DNA of 64,000 bases. Source: Icerya purchasi. Its lineage: Eukaryota; Arthropoda; Insecta; Hemiptera; Monophlebidae. The DNA is taken from contig CM077115.1 in the NCBI GenBank assembly GCA_039619475.1, forward strand, positions 308,092,734-308,156,733, given 5' to 3'. A program made the position numbers and the translations under genes. Positions 41,801-54,131 of the stretch are shown in pieces. The notes under the pieces are model-generated. The model saw nothing but the letters and a program-made list of their open reading frames with translations. It did not search any database and was not told the origin of the DNA. Position 1 is the first letter of the stretch; each line of letters starts with the position of its first letter.

Positions 41801-44800
41801 TTATCTGATCAGAATTATTTGATGATCTTATAAAGTGCCAAAATTGCGCTTATACATCTCGACGACGATTACTAAAATACAACAATTAAGTGTTTTCAAT
41901 TGAATTGGAAACCTCAACGTATACTTTTATCCGGTAAATTTAATTATTTAGGATTATTATTTTTCTTTTACTTTTCGTTTATTATCGTTAAAATATCTAA
42001 ATATTATTAACTGCGCTGTTGAATAAGACGTTTTTTTCGAAATGTATGTAAGTATCTCACTTGTACTCGTAGTTTATTTTATTCCGTATTTTAGAAAGAA
42101 AAAAAAAACTAAGTGCATTTAATAATTCTATTTTGTTGGGCCTATCGACGAACGAAGAAGGAGTGACCAGAGGCAGTTCAAGTACTTTCTCCCTTTTGGG
42201 CTTAATTTTATGCGAGATATAAATTGTATTCGCAAAACGCAAACTACAATGATCGTTTTTTTTACCAATCAGTAGAATAAATTTTTTTAAATAATGAAAT
42301 TATATATAGATGTATCGCATTTAATTCAATTTATAAATTCAAAGGCTTTTTTTTTTTTTTTTTTTTACTCAAAATTTTGAATAATTTACATCGGTAAATT
42401 TTAACGTAGCCCTCATCCCCTATATACAAGATCATGTAATTTTACACACTTGACGAATAGCGGCAGAACAAGCTCTCTATTTCCAAAGGAAAATGCAAAC
42501 TTGTGAGAACTGTTCTTGGCAGCTAATAAAAAAAGGAAAAAGGAATTCGGAAAAATCATTGCGCTTTGTCAATTAGGGGGGGGGGGCTGGAAACATTTGG
42601 AATATCCCCTTGTTAATAGCGTACATTTAATATTATAAAGGATTCCAAACGTTGCTTCACTCGGTAGGATACATTTATTGGTCTTTACTGCAGCGATACT
42701 GTTTTTCAACAATTCCGTTCGCTTCATCCGCATACCGTTGAACACAGTGTTCTTACTAAACGGTATACTACACTTTTTTCGTAATAGTGTTTATCATTTC
42801 TCTAAAACTCACCAACGATATGATTTTGCTTTTATAATGAGTTTTATAAAAAGCTTCTAATTCTCTTAAAGTATTGTTTCGATGAATATAATAGTAAACA
42901 ACGCGACCTAATTTCTTTTTTTTTTTTTTTTTTTTGAAAATAAATACCGTAGTTATGTATTTTTTTGGAATCCTGCTTCCAAAAATGAAATAAATCCAAT
43001 AGCAAAAATTTTTTGAACTAAAATGTTTATTGTGTCCGCTTTGTTACAAAAATCGCCGGCTACTTACTTTCAATATAGAATCCAAGTTGAAATGCGCTCG
43101 CTGAAAGCCTCTATCGAGATATGATAATTCGAAAACACAATTTATATATTTAAAAATATCATAAGCATCTCCTCCGTTCATACATAACTGCGAACTACAC
43201 TTCAAAAAAACGCACAATTCAATATTCGATAATTTATTGTAAAATATGATAAATATGCGCACACGCACCGTACTTAAAAGAATGTTAAATTGTAAACAGA
43301 AAAAGAAAAACGGTAAATTCAGCGTAGTGCCATTTTCCCGAAAATGCTCAATTTGCTTATTTGCAGTTTCACGAGTTTACGAACCCAAAACAGCACCACG
43401 CAACACAGCTCTTACCGAATCAAAGAGATGCAAACACACCATTCATCGCCGTTCACAGACCTAGAGAAACGTGTAACTGGCGAAGATACGAAAAAAAATT
43501 TGGCACCGATTCTACTATATGCAAAGGAATCAGAGAAAAAGAAAAAATCACGCAATCGTCGACAACACAGAAATTATCCGTACGATAATTTTGCGCTATT
43601 TCGTGCAAACAATAACGACTCATCTCTACACATACAGCAAACGATCTAGGCGTCCTACGAAGATATTAATAAAACCGTAATGTTATGTTTAGTTCGCTCA
43701 AAACGATTGGAACGGTGATTGCGGAGTCTACTGCTACCGAATAGGCCACGATTTGTCAAAGTCCGCATCACCTCTTGAGCTGGAAGAATAGCCCGTAAAT
43801 TTATTTATAGATGAATCGAACAGTTTTGTGAATTAACGTAAAAATAAACTATTCAGCGTCGGAAAACGAAACCGTTATTAAATTCGACAATTTTAATTAA
43901 TGCAATTTACCCAAAAAGAAAACAAAAAACCCTCGAAAGTCGATTTTATTAACTATTAGCAACAACCGTATCCTACATAATTACAAGTAACACAAAGCAA
44001 ATATCATAGCCTTGATAAGGTGTTCATGGGTTGTGAAGACTCGCATGCATTTAAGCTGAAGAGAATATTGGGACCAATTCTCTTCTCTCAGTCCACTTTA
44101 TTTTCCGACATCTTTCCGGTGTCCAATTATTTCAGGATGGGTAAAACCTCGAAGCGACTAGGATCCGGAACAAAACAAGTTTTGAATCTTCTTTAGTTGA
44201 AAATCGATCACAACTATAAACTTTCGGAAGAAATTTAATACTACGCTTTTTGGAAAATTTCGCTTTACAAATGCATTAAAAAACACACTTACGCAACTCA
44301 AAAGTTCAAGAATCACAGAGAAAGAAAAAAAAATAACTGCTCATTTATGAATTATTGTCATTTTTAATACATATTTATTTTCAAGTCCGTTAAAAAAAAA
44401 AAAAAAAAATATCCATGCGATAGTAAAGGACAAATATTTTATAAAACAGCTTTTTTTTTGTCCTCCCATACATGTTCCGACCGTCCTTTCAATTTTGGGC
44501 CGATAGACTGATAGACTTGCGACAAACACAAGACGCTATCGTTACAACTATTTCTTTTCAAAAGAGTGAGTAATAATTATGAATTCAGATCAGTTAAAGT
44601 ACTCAATAAATCCAATAAATTATAAAAAGCGTAGTCTTTATTTATTTTTTACATAGTGGCCACTCAAAGTATAATGTTTAAATTCCCGGTCCGATTCCTC
44701 CCGACTTCCTGATAACTAGAATTGTACAAAAAGAACGAGAACTGATCCGTGAAAAGCTGAAGAAAAAAAAGGTTGAAATCGACTTTTCTAAATTTATAGA

Positions 44801-45422
44801 TCAATTTTATATATTTAAAATATGTTCCAAAGATGTATAATAAATTCAAGTTCAACATCCGACTATCAAAATACGGGGAAAAAATAGAAACACCTTTCAA
44901 AACAATAATTATGTTACATATACAACACAGCCTCAAATGTTGCTGATTAAAAAATTTTTTATCGACATATATTTACAATTTAAACAAATAAAATCTGATT
45001 GATGTGTTTAACGAGGTTATACAGTTTTATCGTTAACTTATGTAAACCAATTTGTTATCAATCGAAAATAACAAAAAAGTAAAAAATCAAACTGATAAAA
45101 CCATTATCACATTCAATAATCCGTAATTACTTAATATTTATTAATTCAACCAACTTATTGAAATGGGAAAAAATTATTATTTTACCTTCTTATTTTTACA
45201 CGCGGCTTCTTCCTATACTAAATCATAAAAAGAATTTTCTTTGAACGTTTCATCAACTGATTCTAAACGCTACAGAAAATCGGAACTCTTCAATTTACCT
45301 TTACAATAAAATACGTTAAGGGAAATAAACCGACTTTTATAAATATATTCAATCTTAAAATTATTAGCTTCCTTAAAATAATTTATACAATACACATATC
45401 AGTTCTTACGTTTTCCAAATTG
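41801..45422. other. Intergenic, no gene recognised
   Basis: AT-rich sequence with poly-T runs (42346-42366, 42917-42936) and a G-run at 42578-42588. Overlapping plus-strand frames at 43246-43649 are Lys/Gln/Thr-rich in all frames without motifs and are treated as chance. Confidence 0.4.
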
Positions 45423-45470
45423 TTTGCTTCTGATGATGGCCAGCGTAAGCTGGTCGAAACGTTAAGCGAA
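45423..45470 (+). ncRNA. Hammerhead-ribozyme-like motif (Penelope-like element type)
   Basis: The order is stem I 5' strand TTTGCTT, core CTGATGA, a bulged T, stem II GGCCAGC-GTAA-GCTGGTC, core GAAAC, GTT, and stem I 3' strand AAGCGAA. Stem II forms seven pairs (one G-U) and stem I seven pairs (one G-U). Stem III would be only AC with GU, with no loop, as in the minimal motifs described in Penelope-like elements, which act better as dimers. The extra T after CTGATGA departs from the standard core. No element ORF was recognised nearby. Confidence 0.6.
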
Positions 45471-45479
45471 TTAAATTTC

Positions 45480-47983
45480 TTTTTAAACACAGTTGTTTCC
45501 GAAAATTATTTATTATAAAATATTTTTTGCTAAACATTATTTATTTCAGCTTGACAGAAAAAGCATTCAATTTTAACAACGCATATATTGTACCTTAACA
45601 TCTCGTTCAATTTAGACACAACTTTCTTTTTGGTACTTCACGAAAAACGCTGATTTATTTTGATTCTAGTAAGAAAACAAAAATATGCGATTTTCGAATA
45701 CACACATAATTAAAAATTAATTATAATTCGAAAACAACATACCATAAAAAATAAATTCAGACATTATTATTAGCCTAGACAACAATAGAAATTACACGGA
45801 AAAAATTATTACAAAGTTAGAAAAATCTTGGATTATGAACATAAATTGCAATGCAGTAAAAATACGTCCCTCTCTATTTGGAGGAAGAAATTTATTGGTA
45901 AGCACAAAAATACAGTGATCCGATTAATAATTATCTGCTGGCTAATTAAACGGTGTAATCGAAAATATGACCGTTTTTTAAATAACCCACTCGCAAATAG
46001 ATTTTTAACAATAAATGCACACTGCATCATGAAAATATCAATAAAATTAATAAATATATAAAATATGTTAAATAGAATTAGTCTCTTCGTTTTATCCTCA
46101 CTAATTACAACGCAATTTCCTGTATTATTGAAAAGACTGCTCAAAATCTCTGTCGGCTTTACAATTTTTCAGAAATATCTCGCACTGTACCAGTTTATAA
46201 GAGCAACAGTTGTAAAATTTACACTAAAAAAACTGCTAACCTAAAAGTGAATACTCTGCATGAATACAGAGCATTTGTATTCGTTCCGCCTAATATAAAT
46301 ACCATATCGTATTCACTATTACACTGAACTGCGAATACTGCACATCTCTGCTGGTAGATTATATTTGTTGTCAAAACTATCATCAAATGTTCTTACTCAT
46401 TGTACCAGATAGTTGAAAATATATCTCAAATATTCATTATTTTATTTGAACATTTCCCTATAAAAAACTTTTAATTAAACGTGTGAATTAAAAGTTTTTT
46501 AAATTTTTTTTTTTACGATGTTGCATCAAATTCAAAAATTTGAAAAAATTCCTGAGGATAGCGTAAAATACGTTTACTGTTAGAATTTCCTAATTGCATA
46601 TCTGAAAATTTTAATTTTGTTTTGTAAAAAACTGAGATCATATTTGAAAAACATGAAAATATTCATGCCTTTTACATCCTAGCAGTTGAAAAATTTATAT
46701 TTCGGTTGATTATTACTCGGAAAAAATAAAATTATGTATTATTCGGTTAACTAGTGTTTTGTAAAGTGCAGTATACCAAATTAAAACAAGTGTAAACCTC
46801 ATCAAGGTTTACATCATAAATATTATTCCTTGAAATAATATATATATATAAAAAAAAAAAAAAAAAAAAACGATCATTGTAAAAGTGATTTTTGCTCAAT
46901 GTTTAAAATAAAAAACAAGACTAATAATAAAACGATTTTTTATCACCAATTATATATGGCATAAAAAACGAGTAAGTAAAATTATAAAGTTTTAAATATT
47001 CTTTAATTATCTTATTACAGCTGTTTATGTAAAATTAGTATTTTTTAATCAAAATTTCTTTTATAAAAAGTTTAGTCAACTAGAGATGGTATAAGGAAAA
47101 AATATTAATGAAAACAAAACTCTAGAAGGAAAAGAAACGCCGGAATTTATAAAACAATATTCGACTTCAACAGATGCAAATAGATAAGTAGCGCACTAAA
47201 GAGAACCTAGAGTATTGTTTAAAAAAAATAGAGAATTGTAAAAATATCTTTTTAAATTCTTGAATGTTTATCAGAACACCGGAAAATATTTTGAGTAATT
47301 TTTTTAAAAATTAACCACACTGAGTGTGATCCATTCATTTATCTTCAATCCTCAAAATGTTAGAAAATTTCGTAAAAATTTATATTTATAAGTGTATATT
47401 ATCGAATGAGGTATAACCGGTGCATATTTAGAAATCACCAAAATAAGAAGAAAAAACATACACGAAATAGCAATAGATGAAAATTTTATTATAACCAATT
47501 ATATAAAGTAATCAGTAAAAATAAATTATTTATCCATTTAAAACGGATATTTTAACTAGTCATTAACTGCACCGTTTGAATTTATATCGCGAGTTTAAAA
47601 TAACTGTAAAAAACTGTTTGCTAAAATTGTCTCACGTAAATGTACATAATATGAAAACAATATGAAAGCAAATAAGTACACTACCGTATAAGTGAAAAAG
47701 TTTAAGTGATAATTTTTCGAATAACCTGTAACGTTCTTTATAAAATTTAATTTAAAACCAATGCAACATTAAAAAGCTTTCTTTTTTTGGTCTTTTAAAT
47801 TTTAAATTGAATTTTAGAAAAAATAATTAGTATTACAAAAGCGGTAACAATAATGAAAACATTAAATGGTAAACAAATTCCTAGTTAAAAATATAGAATG
47901 CCGTAAGTAAGGAAACGTGTACACATATATAAGTGGGCAATTTGTACAGCTCATGAGCTAGTAAGGAAGCGGAAAGAACAAGT
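45480..47983. other. Intergenic between hammerhead motif and NIPSNAP 3' end
   Basis: Very AT-rich, with a (TA)n/A-run at 46839-46870 and opposed short frames at 45828-46144 without motifs. No gene or element was recognised. Confidence 0.45.
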
Positions 47984-48132
47984 TTATTTTGTCGGCGAGA
48001 ATGACAAAGGACACAGTATTCGTGACTGCATTTGCTGAATCAACGGAACGGTATAGGCTACACATTCGTCCCAGCCCGGCGATCTCCATGCACTTTCTCG
48101 TGTCTCCTTACGGGCTTGAAGATTTTTATAAC
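47984..48132 (-). CDS. NIPSNAP exon 5 (terminal)
   Basis: The acceptor is GATTTAACAG, about 3.9 kb from exon 4. The exon encodes [28 protein letters not shown] and the C-terminal FSPTK, then TAA. An AATAAA overlaps the stop (47988-47983), though the true poly(A) site may be further on. Confidence 0.95.
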
Positions 48133-51100
48133 CTGTTAAATCACAAATTGATCGTTCAACCATAATGTTAACATCATTTTCTGATTACATATTTGTTGAA
48201 AGATAAATTAATAAACAATAGCATTTAAACAACCCCTTGATTGGTATGTAGATCTATGAAACGTTTTCTGATGTCTAGCCCATACGCTAATATTTCTTTC
48301 AAACACTATATGCTGTTAAAATTCAAAAGGACAAAATAAAGTAACAAAAACAATTAAACAATACAGTATATGAAAAGTGTCTAAAACGTTAGATTTCTGC
48401 ACATAGAATTCTTTAATAACCGTTAAATAATAATAACATATTTGCAGCTAAATTTGTTAATTTTTATTGCAGAGAAAATCTAATATTTTTAAACTCTCAG
48501 AATAAATTAAATAACTTTTGAGAGTTTATAATAATTATTTTATCAGACAAAGCGCTAAGTTACATCAGAAATATCAACAATGTTAAACCGTAGAAAAACG
48601 TGGGGTAAATTCGTTCATATACTTTATTAAAATCAGCGTGTAAAAAATAGTTTTTGGCTAAGCTATTAAAAATTATCGGAAAAATATTACATTATAATTT
48701 AATTTACTGCTTAAGCGAATTTTATCCTCTCAACCTGCATTTTAATTATAAAAAATCAAAAAGTGTTTTCTGAGTCAGATTATTTATAAACTCTTTCGAC
48801 TTACATGGAATTAACGAAAGTCTAGTTTGTAACTGAATTTATAAGCATCACGAAAAAAAAAAAAAACTAAAAAAAAAACGATAAATCACTAAAATATTTT
48901 AAAATGCGCACAAAAAATAAAAGCTAACTTGAATCTTACTAGTAAACATACTTAATGTTACAGAATTCGCAAGTGCACTTTAGTCGTACGCCGGAATATT
49001 AAACGCATCAAATTTCAAATTTCTTCCACTTTATTGGCGAGTATTTTAACGTTTAAACAAGTTTAACATTTGAAAATTAGAAAACATTTCGAGTTTTATA
49101 TTTCGAACATAAGGTTTAATAGAATAGACGTAATATATTTCAGTTTCACGCCTCCCACCTTTTTTGTTGCGTATTTTAATTTTCATATAAAAAATTTTTA
49201 ATTTAAAAATTTCGGCCCATTTGGAGCTTTAAGTTTATAAACTTTTAGACCTCAAAATTCTTCCGTTATTTATAAATCGGGAATATGTAATTAACAAATT
49301 TAGCCTTTTAGTTTAAATAAATATTAAGTTGCGTATTTTAATTACTAAAAAAAAAACAATTCCCAATTTGAAAATTTTGAACCCATAGGAGTTTACTACC
49401 ATTTACAAGTCAGGAATATTAGATTAAAAAAAATTTAGACCTATTACGTCTTGTACTTTTAGCTGAGTAATTTAATTTAAAACTAGTTAAAAATTTTGGA
49501 AATTCGGGGTTCCGCGATTAAAATTTTTAGTTTTATATAATATTTTCGTTATTTACAAGTCAAAAGTGTTGTACCTACTAAGTTTCGACTTTCTACGTCT
49601 TGTTAATGCTAAGCACTTTGGTATTCATATAGAATTTTAAAAATCTGTAATTTAGACTCGATCGGGATTTTATATATAAAACTTTTTAAATTCCACAATT
49701 TTTCTGTTATTTATAAAATTTATAAATGCCAAATTTCTACTTTCTACATTTCATAATTTACTGCTGAGCATTTTAATTTTCGTAGAAAAAAAATGTGGAA
49801 TTTCAGGACCATTTAGGATTTTATATATGAAATTTTTCAGATTAATAATTTTATTATTTACAAATCAGAAATGTTAATCACACTAAATTTCAACGTATAA
49901 TGTTGAACATTGCGCATTTTAGTTTCTGAAAGGAGACTTCCAACTTTGACAATTTTGAGCTCATTTGAGACTTTGCATTTACAATTTTTTTAAATGTCTT
50001 AATTTCCATATTACGAACAAGTCATATTGTGCTTATCAAATGTTTACTTTCCGTATCTTGTGCAATTCTGAATATTATGATTTTCATAGAAATACTTAAA
50101 AATCTGGCCTCGTTTAGGGTTTTGCACATAAAATTTTGGGGGTTTTATAATTTTCTTGTTATTTGCACATTAAGAGTGTCGTATATACTATTATTCAAAA
50201 TATATGTTGCGCTTTCACACATAAAAGCAAAAAAATACAATTGCATCTGATTTTGTGCTAGCCGTCTTTGTTATATCTTTTTTTTTATATTCAAATCTAA
50301 CCTTTTTTCTCACTTTTTACAGTATCCTTAATCTCTAGATTACTGTCTTTGGTTAGCCATAAAAAAAAATATATATTATATTGATATGCATATTTTTAAT
50401 ACGTATATGTGTGTGAATAAATGAATATTGTTACACTAAAAATAAATTTTCTGTTCGGAGGGCCCTCCGGACTCTGCCACTGATGCCAATTGCTTTTTCT
50501 AGTTTTTCTAAGTTAACTGTATGCACTATGCGTGCATTTGATGTAAATATTAATTTATACGGAACTCGTAAATATATTAGCAGATAAAAGAGAAATATCA
50601 TTGACACTTGGAAACATACTGAATGTCCAAAATATTAATTTTGTGCATTAATACTTTCAGCATCGATAATTTAAATTACTTTACTATCTTGCGAAACAAA
50701 ATATCCATGAGCTAATATACATTATAATCGGCACATATATTAAAACGTTCACTCTTTTACCCATTAATATAATGGCATTGATTTTTTCTCCTATTTCTCA
50801 TTACCTACTTCCAATATCCGCATCAATTAAGCATCGGACAAAACCATTATTATCTTTTTTTAACATTAAAATTGCACGGATATTCTGATTAAAACATAAA
50901 TTCTTAATTATTTATTTTTACACAACTTAAATTAAGACTTAAAATCGTATTAACCTTCACCACCGTCTACGATCAGTTTACTTAAAATGAAAAATGAATA
51001 CATGTATATTATATGTTCAGCTGAGTTCGTAAATAAGTCTCATAGTGAAAAATGTTAGTGAAAATGACCATTGAATAGCACGACGATGATTAATGACACT

Positions 51101-54100
51101 CATCATTGCTAGGGTCAAAAATGCTATCTTTTTCTTATTTTTCAGCGATTATAACAAAAATTCGAACTCATTTCTGACGCGCAAAATTATTGATTACCTA
51201 TTAAATGATCACCCTGATTTAATAACCCCAGCACCACGATGAATACGTATTTCTGAATGCAGAAAAACGTGCGATTTTCACGTTGGTTTTAAAAAAGAAT
51301 AAGTTAAAATTTTAAAACACCTTTATCCTCTTCGCCTACCTGAAAGGGTAATTCATATAAGGCAGACTTAAGAAATGAACATTCAAATTTTTAAAAAAAT
51401 GTTGTATCTTCTGCAATTATTTTTTTGGCAATTAATTTTGACTGAACAACTAGGAAATATTAACAACGGATGTTTCTACAGTTGTTATTTTCAACAACAA
51501 GGTATATCCAAACCTTCTGCATTGAAGATGAGTTTGAAATTACCTTCTTTTAATTCTTTACCTCCAAAAAGCATGCATTGTATTTAGGAACTGCAAAAAC
51601 CTCGGTCCAAAAATTTTGACGATAAAGAAGATATTATGCACAACGAAACACTTTACCACCACTACATTAGGTTTACTTACAGTTTTACCATTCCGGATTA
51701 TTTGCTGTACAATTTTAGAATGACTTTACATTAACATCGTAGAGTAATTTCTTTCCTATGTTTATAGCGTAATTTTATTACCTTCTAAATGGTTTTTAAA
51801 TTATATTTTTTAACGTACCCTTCATTTATTCTTCCTTGACGTAAAACCTTTTTTTTTTCTTTTTTTTTTTTTGGAGCTGCTGGAAAAAATTATAAAATTC
51901 TTTCTCTAAGCAGCATATGAATCGCGAAAATAATTAGCCATTTGTCAACCGTCATTCCGAAGATTTCATAATAGGTTTATAAGTTGTATTTGAATGAAAA
52001 TGTGCACACGCGCGCAAAACAAAAAAATCAACTATTTACTTACACCAAATGTGATGTACATTATATAAACGGCCAATCTGAGAAAAAAACCCAGCGAAAG
52101 CTTCATTATTATTCATTCGAAAGCCAACAGCACGCGCCCAGTGATTGCCCCATTCGATCATTGTGCCGGGTTTCAAACTGTAACTTCGAATTTCATAAAT
52201 ATTTTCAGCCGGTCGAAATGCAATTTCTGGCCAATAACTGAATGCTAATAAAAACTGCAAATGACGTGATCTTAGAAACGCATCTTGTTCTTTTCTCAAT
52301 ACCTTATAATCCTAGAACAAATTTAACAAAAAACGTTTAAAATTGTGATTTCCACAGTACTGAGAATAGCATAAATCATTTATATTTTTTGAAACAATAA
52401 AATTACTTACCGCATTTCCCTCTACCAATCGGCGACCCTTATCAACACCTACAAAACCTCCTTTAAAACGCCATAAATGAATAAACTGATCAAGATCACC
52501 AATTTCCACAGCCCATGAACCCACTAAATCACAATTTGTCGTATCCTGTATTGACGTAAGCAATGAAGCAATATTTTCGCTATAAATGCAAAATAATCAT
52601 ACAGATACAAATAATTTATTATGATATTTCTAATACACGAATAACTTTATCGCTCTCATAAACACATGTTAGATAAACAGGAAAAATATAATTTAAGATA
52701 TTCATTTTTACAAATGAAATGAAACAATCTAAAATGTAAAGGAGTGATTGCAATTATTCAGAAATGAATTTTTCACATTACCGCAAATCCACTATAAATT
52801 AAACTGGAATTAAATTAGGAATCAATTTATAAGGGCTAAGAAGGAAAGAACTATTTTAAATATCCCCCTTACTGTCACACACGCACACACACACACACAC
52901 AAACATTCGAAATAATTACCGCAACTTACATAAGAATTCACTCTGTCTAAAACACATCATCATTTTAATCATTTCTTTTCCATTCTCACTAAACCACATT
53001 ACGTTTTTTAAACAAGTAATGTATTTATACTCATAATTTGAAAATAATTAGAAAAATGTATTTTGAATTTTTTTATTCCACAATACACGTATAACACTAC
53101 AGAACATGGTATTACAACTTCTAATTTTACAAATTACTTTATAATATTTTCGCATAAGAACTTTTTTAGTCATCTCAAATTCGTAATTCCATCTTAAAAT
53201 GTTAAAAGATTAATTTTTAAACACAATAAATATTATTAAACATGCGTGTCTGATTTTTATCATTATTTTTACAAATTAAACTTTAAAATATATCTTATTC
53301 GAAACGAGTTTTTATATTAACAAATTTGAATATCACTTAAAATGCTGGAATTTGGGATATATTTATTTTTAAAAATAATAACTTCTAATTACGTTATTCT
53401 CAATCATTATTAAATTTAATTATTTATTTTCATTAAAAAATCTTGCTTTTTTAATTGTTTTGTTTCTTCTTTTTATTGTAGTTTTTCCAAAGTAAAATTA
53501 CTCGCATCACATTAATTACCGAACTACGACAATTTAATATATAAAACATAATTTTCATTCATTTTTTTTTTTTTGCTATAAATTGCGTGTGTAATTAAAT
53601 ATGTATTTCACTTAAAAGCTATACCTACTTAAAAATAAAAATTTTACCAGAAGATTAATCATTCTATAATTCTTACTAGTTCTTTATGTATTGACTTGTA
53701 CTATCTGGACGGACATTGTGCGTATACAGAGCATAAATAATTTCTTTATCCGACAACATACGAGAATGGGATTCCTTAGTAGGCTCTATACGCCTTACCA
53801 ATAATTTACTCAACCAGCTTTCATCTTCAACAACTGAAGTTCGTGAAAAGCATCTATCGAAAAATAAACGAATTATTTCTTAAGGTAATTGAACAGAACT
53901 AATTTAAAACAAATTATAGCTTAAAAAGCAGAAATATATTTAAATTTTACAATGTTTTATATGATATTGTATTTAAGTTCAAATACGTATATGCTTTTTA
54001 ATGAGAAAACATAATCGTGTACTGTAAACGTTTAATCGAACATTTTATAATTTATTAAAATACCTGGAATGTAAGTTTAATAAATAAGAGCGCTTGCATA

Positions 54101-54131
54101 CTCCTAAAGCTAAAGTTATCTTAATATTCAT
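47984..54131 (-). CDS. NIPSNAP-family mitochondrial protein (complete, five exons, 276 aa)
   Basis: Minus-strand exons 54131-54064, 53853-53677, 52579-52411, 52311-52044 and 48132-47984 join in phase at every junction, giving 831 nt with ATG and TAA. The order of motifs follows NIPSNAP1/2: an Arg/Lys-containing, acid-free N-terminus ([18 protein letters not shown], a mitochondrial presequence), [62 protein letters not shown] (residues 176-194), GGFFSQIG-like [34 protein letters not shown] and the conserved SRI...FSPT end. Length matches the family (about 280). NIPSNAPs are mitochondrial ferredoxin-like-fold proteins linked to mitophagy signalling. No disabling change was seen. Confidence 0.96.
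49120..50220. repeat. Highly diverged tandem array, ~160-170-bp unit, in NIPSNAP intron 4
   Basis: A recurring order of blocks is visible six to seven times: GCGTATTTTAATTTTC-like, then a TTTGAAAATT and GGNCCATTTRGG stretch, then TATATAAAATTTTT, then CGTTATTTACAAGTC, then a TTCTACNTCTTGTA ending. Identity between units is low, so the array is old. No frame is conserved. Confidence 0.65.
50221..52043. other. Rest of NIPSNAP intron 4, no exon recognised
   Basis: AT-rich intron sequence. The block CCGGACTCTGCCACTG at about 50467-50483 resembles a hAT terminus, but no partner end was found. A plus-strand frame at 51375-51587 starts with a hydrophobic stretch but matches nothing and lacks supporting splice context. 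Confidence 0.45.
52044..52311 (-). CDS. NIPSNAP exon 4 (core domain)
   Basis: The acceptor is TTTGTTCTAG and the donor GTAAGT; 268 nt, leaving one base. The exon encodes the central NIPSNAP signature [19 protein letters not shown] and ends HHIW. Confidence 0.97.
52411..52579 (-). CDS. NIPSNAP exon 3
   Basis: The acceptor is CATTTATAG and the donor GTAAGT; 169 nt, leaving phase 0. The exon encodes [13 protein letters not shown] through [20 protein letters not shown] and [10 protein letters not shown]. Confidence 0.95.
53677..53853 (-). CDS. NIPSNAP exon 2
   Basis: The acceptor is TTTTTCGATAG and the donor GTAAGA; 177 nt. The exon encodes [18 protein letters not shown] through [12 protein letters not shown] plus two bases of a Tyr codon completed by exon 3. 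Confidence 0.93.
54064..54131 (-). CDS. NIPSNAP exon 1 (mitochondrial presequence)
   Basis: ATG at 54131; 22 codons plus two bases (AG), donor GTATTT. The split codon AG|A gives Arg, and the next residue is Cys from exon 2. The peptide has Lys/Arg and no Asp/Glu, fitting a presequence. The exact phase match to exon 2 and the position support the call. Confidence 0.85.

Noticed and set aside
43246..43649. Three overlapping plus-strand frames as a gene
   Set aside because: All three frames are open only because the segment is poor in T; none has a motif.
50467..50490. CCGGACTCTGCCACTG as a hAT right end
   Set aside because: No matching left terminus or flanking 8-bp duplicate was found.
51375..51587. 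Plus-strand 70-codon frame within NIPSNAP intron 4 as a nested gene
   Set aside because: No motif, no conserved feature and no splice or poly(A) context; composition equals that of the surrounding intron.
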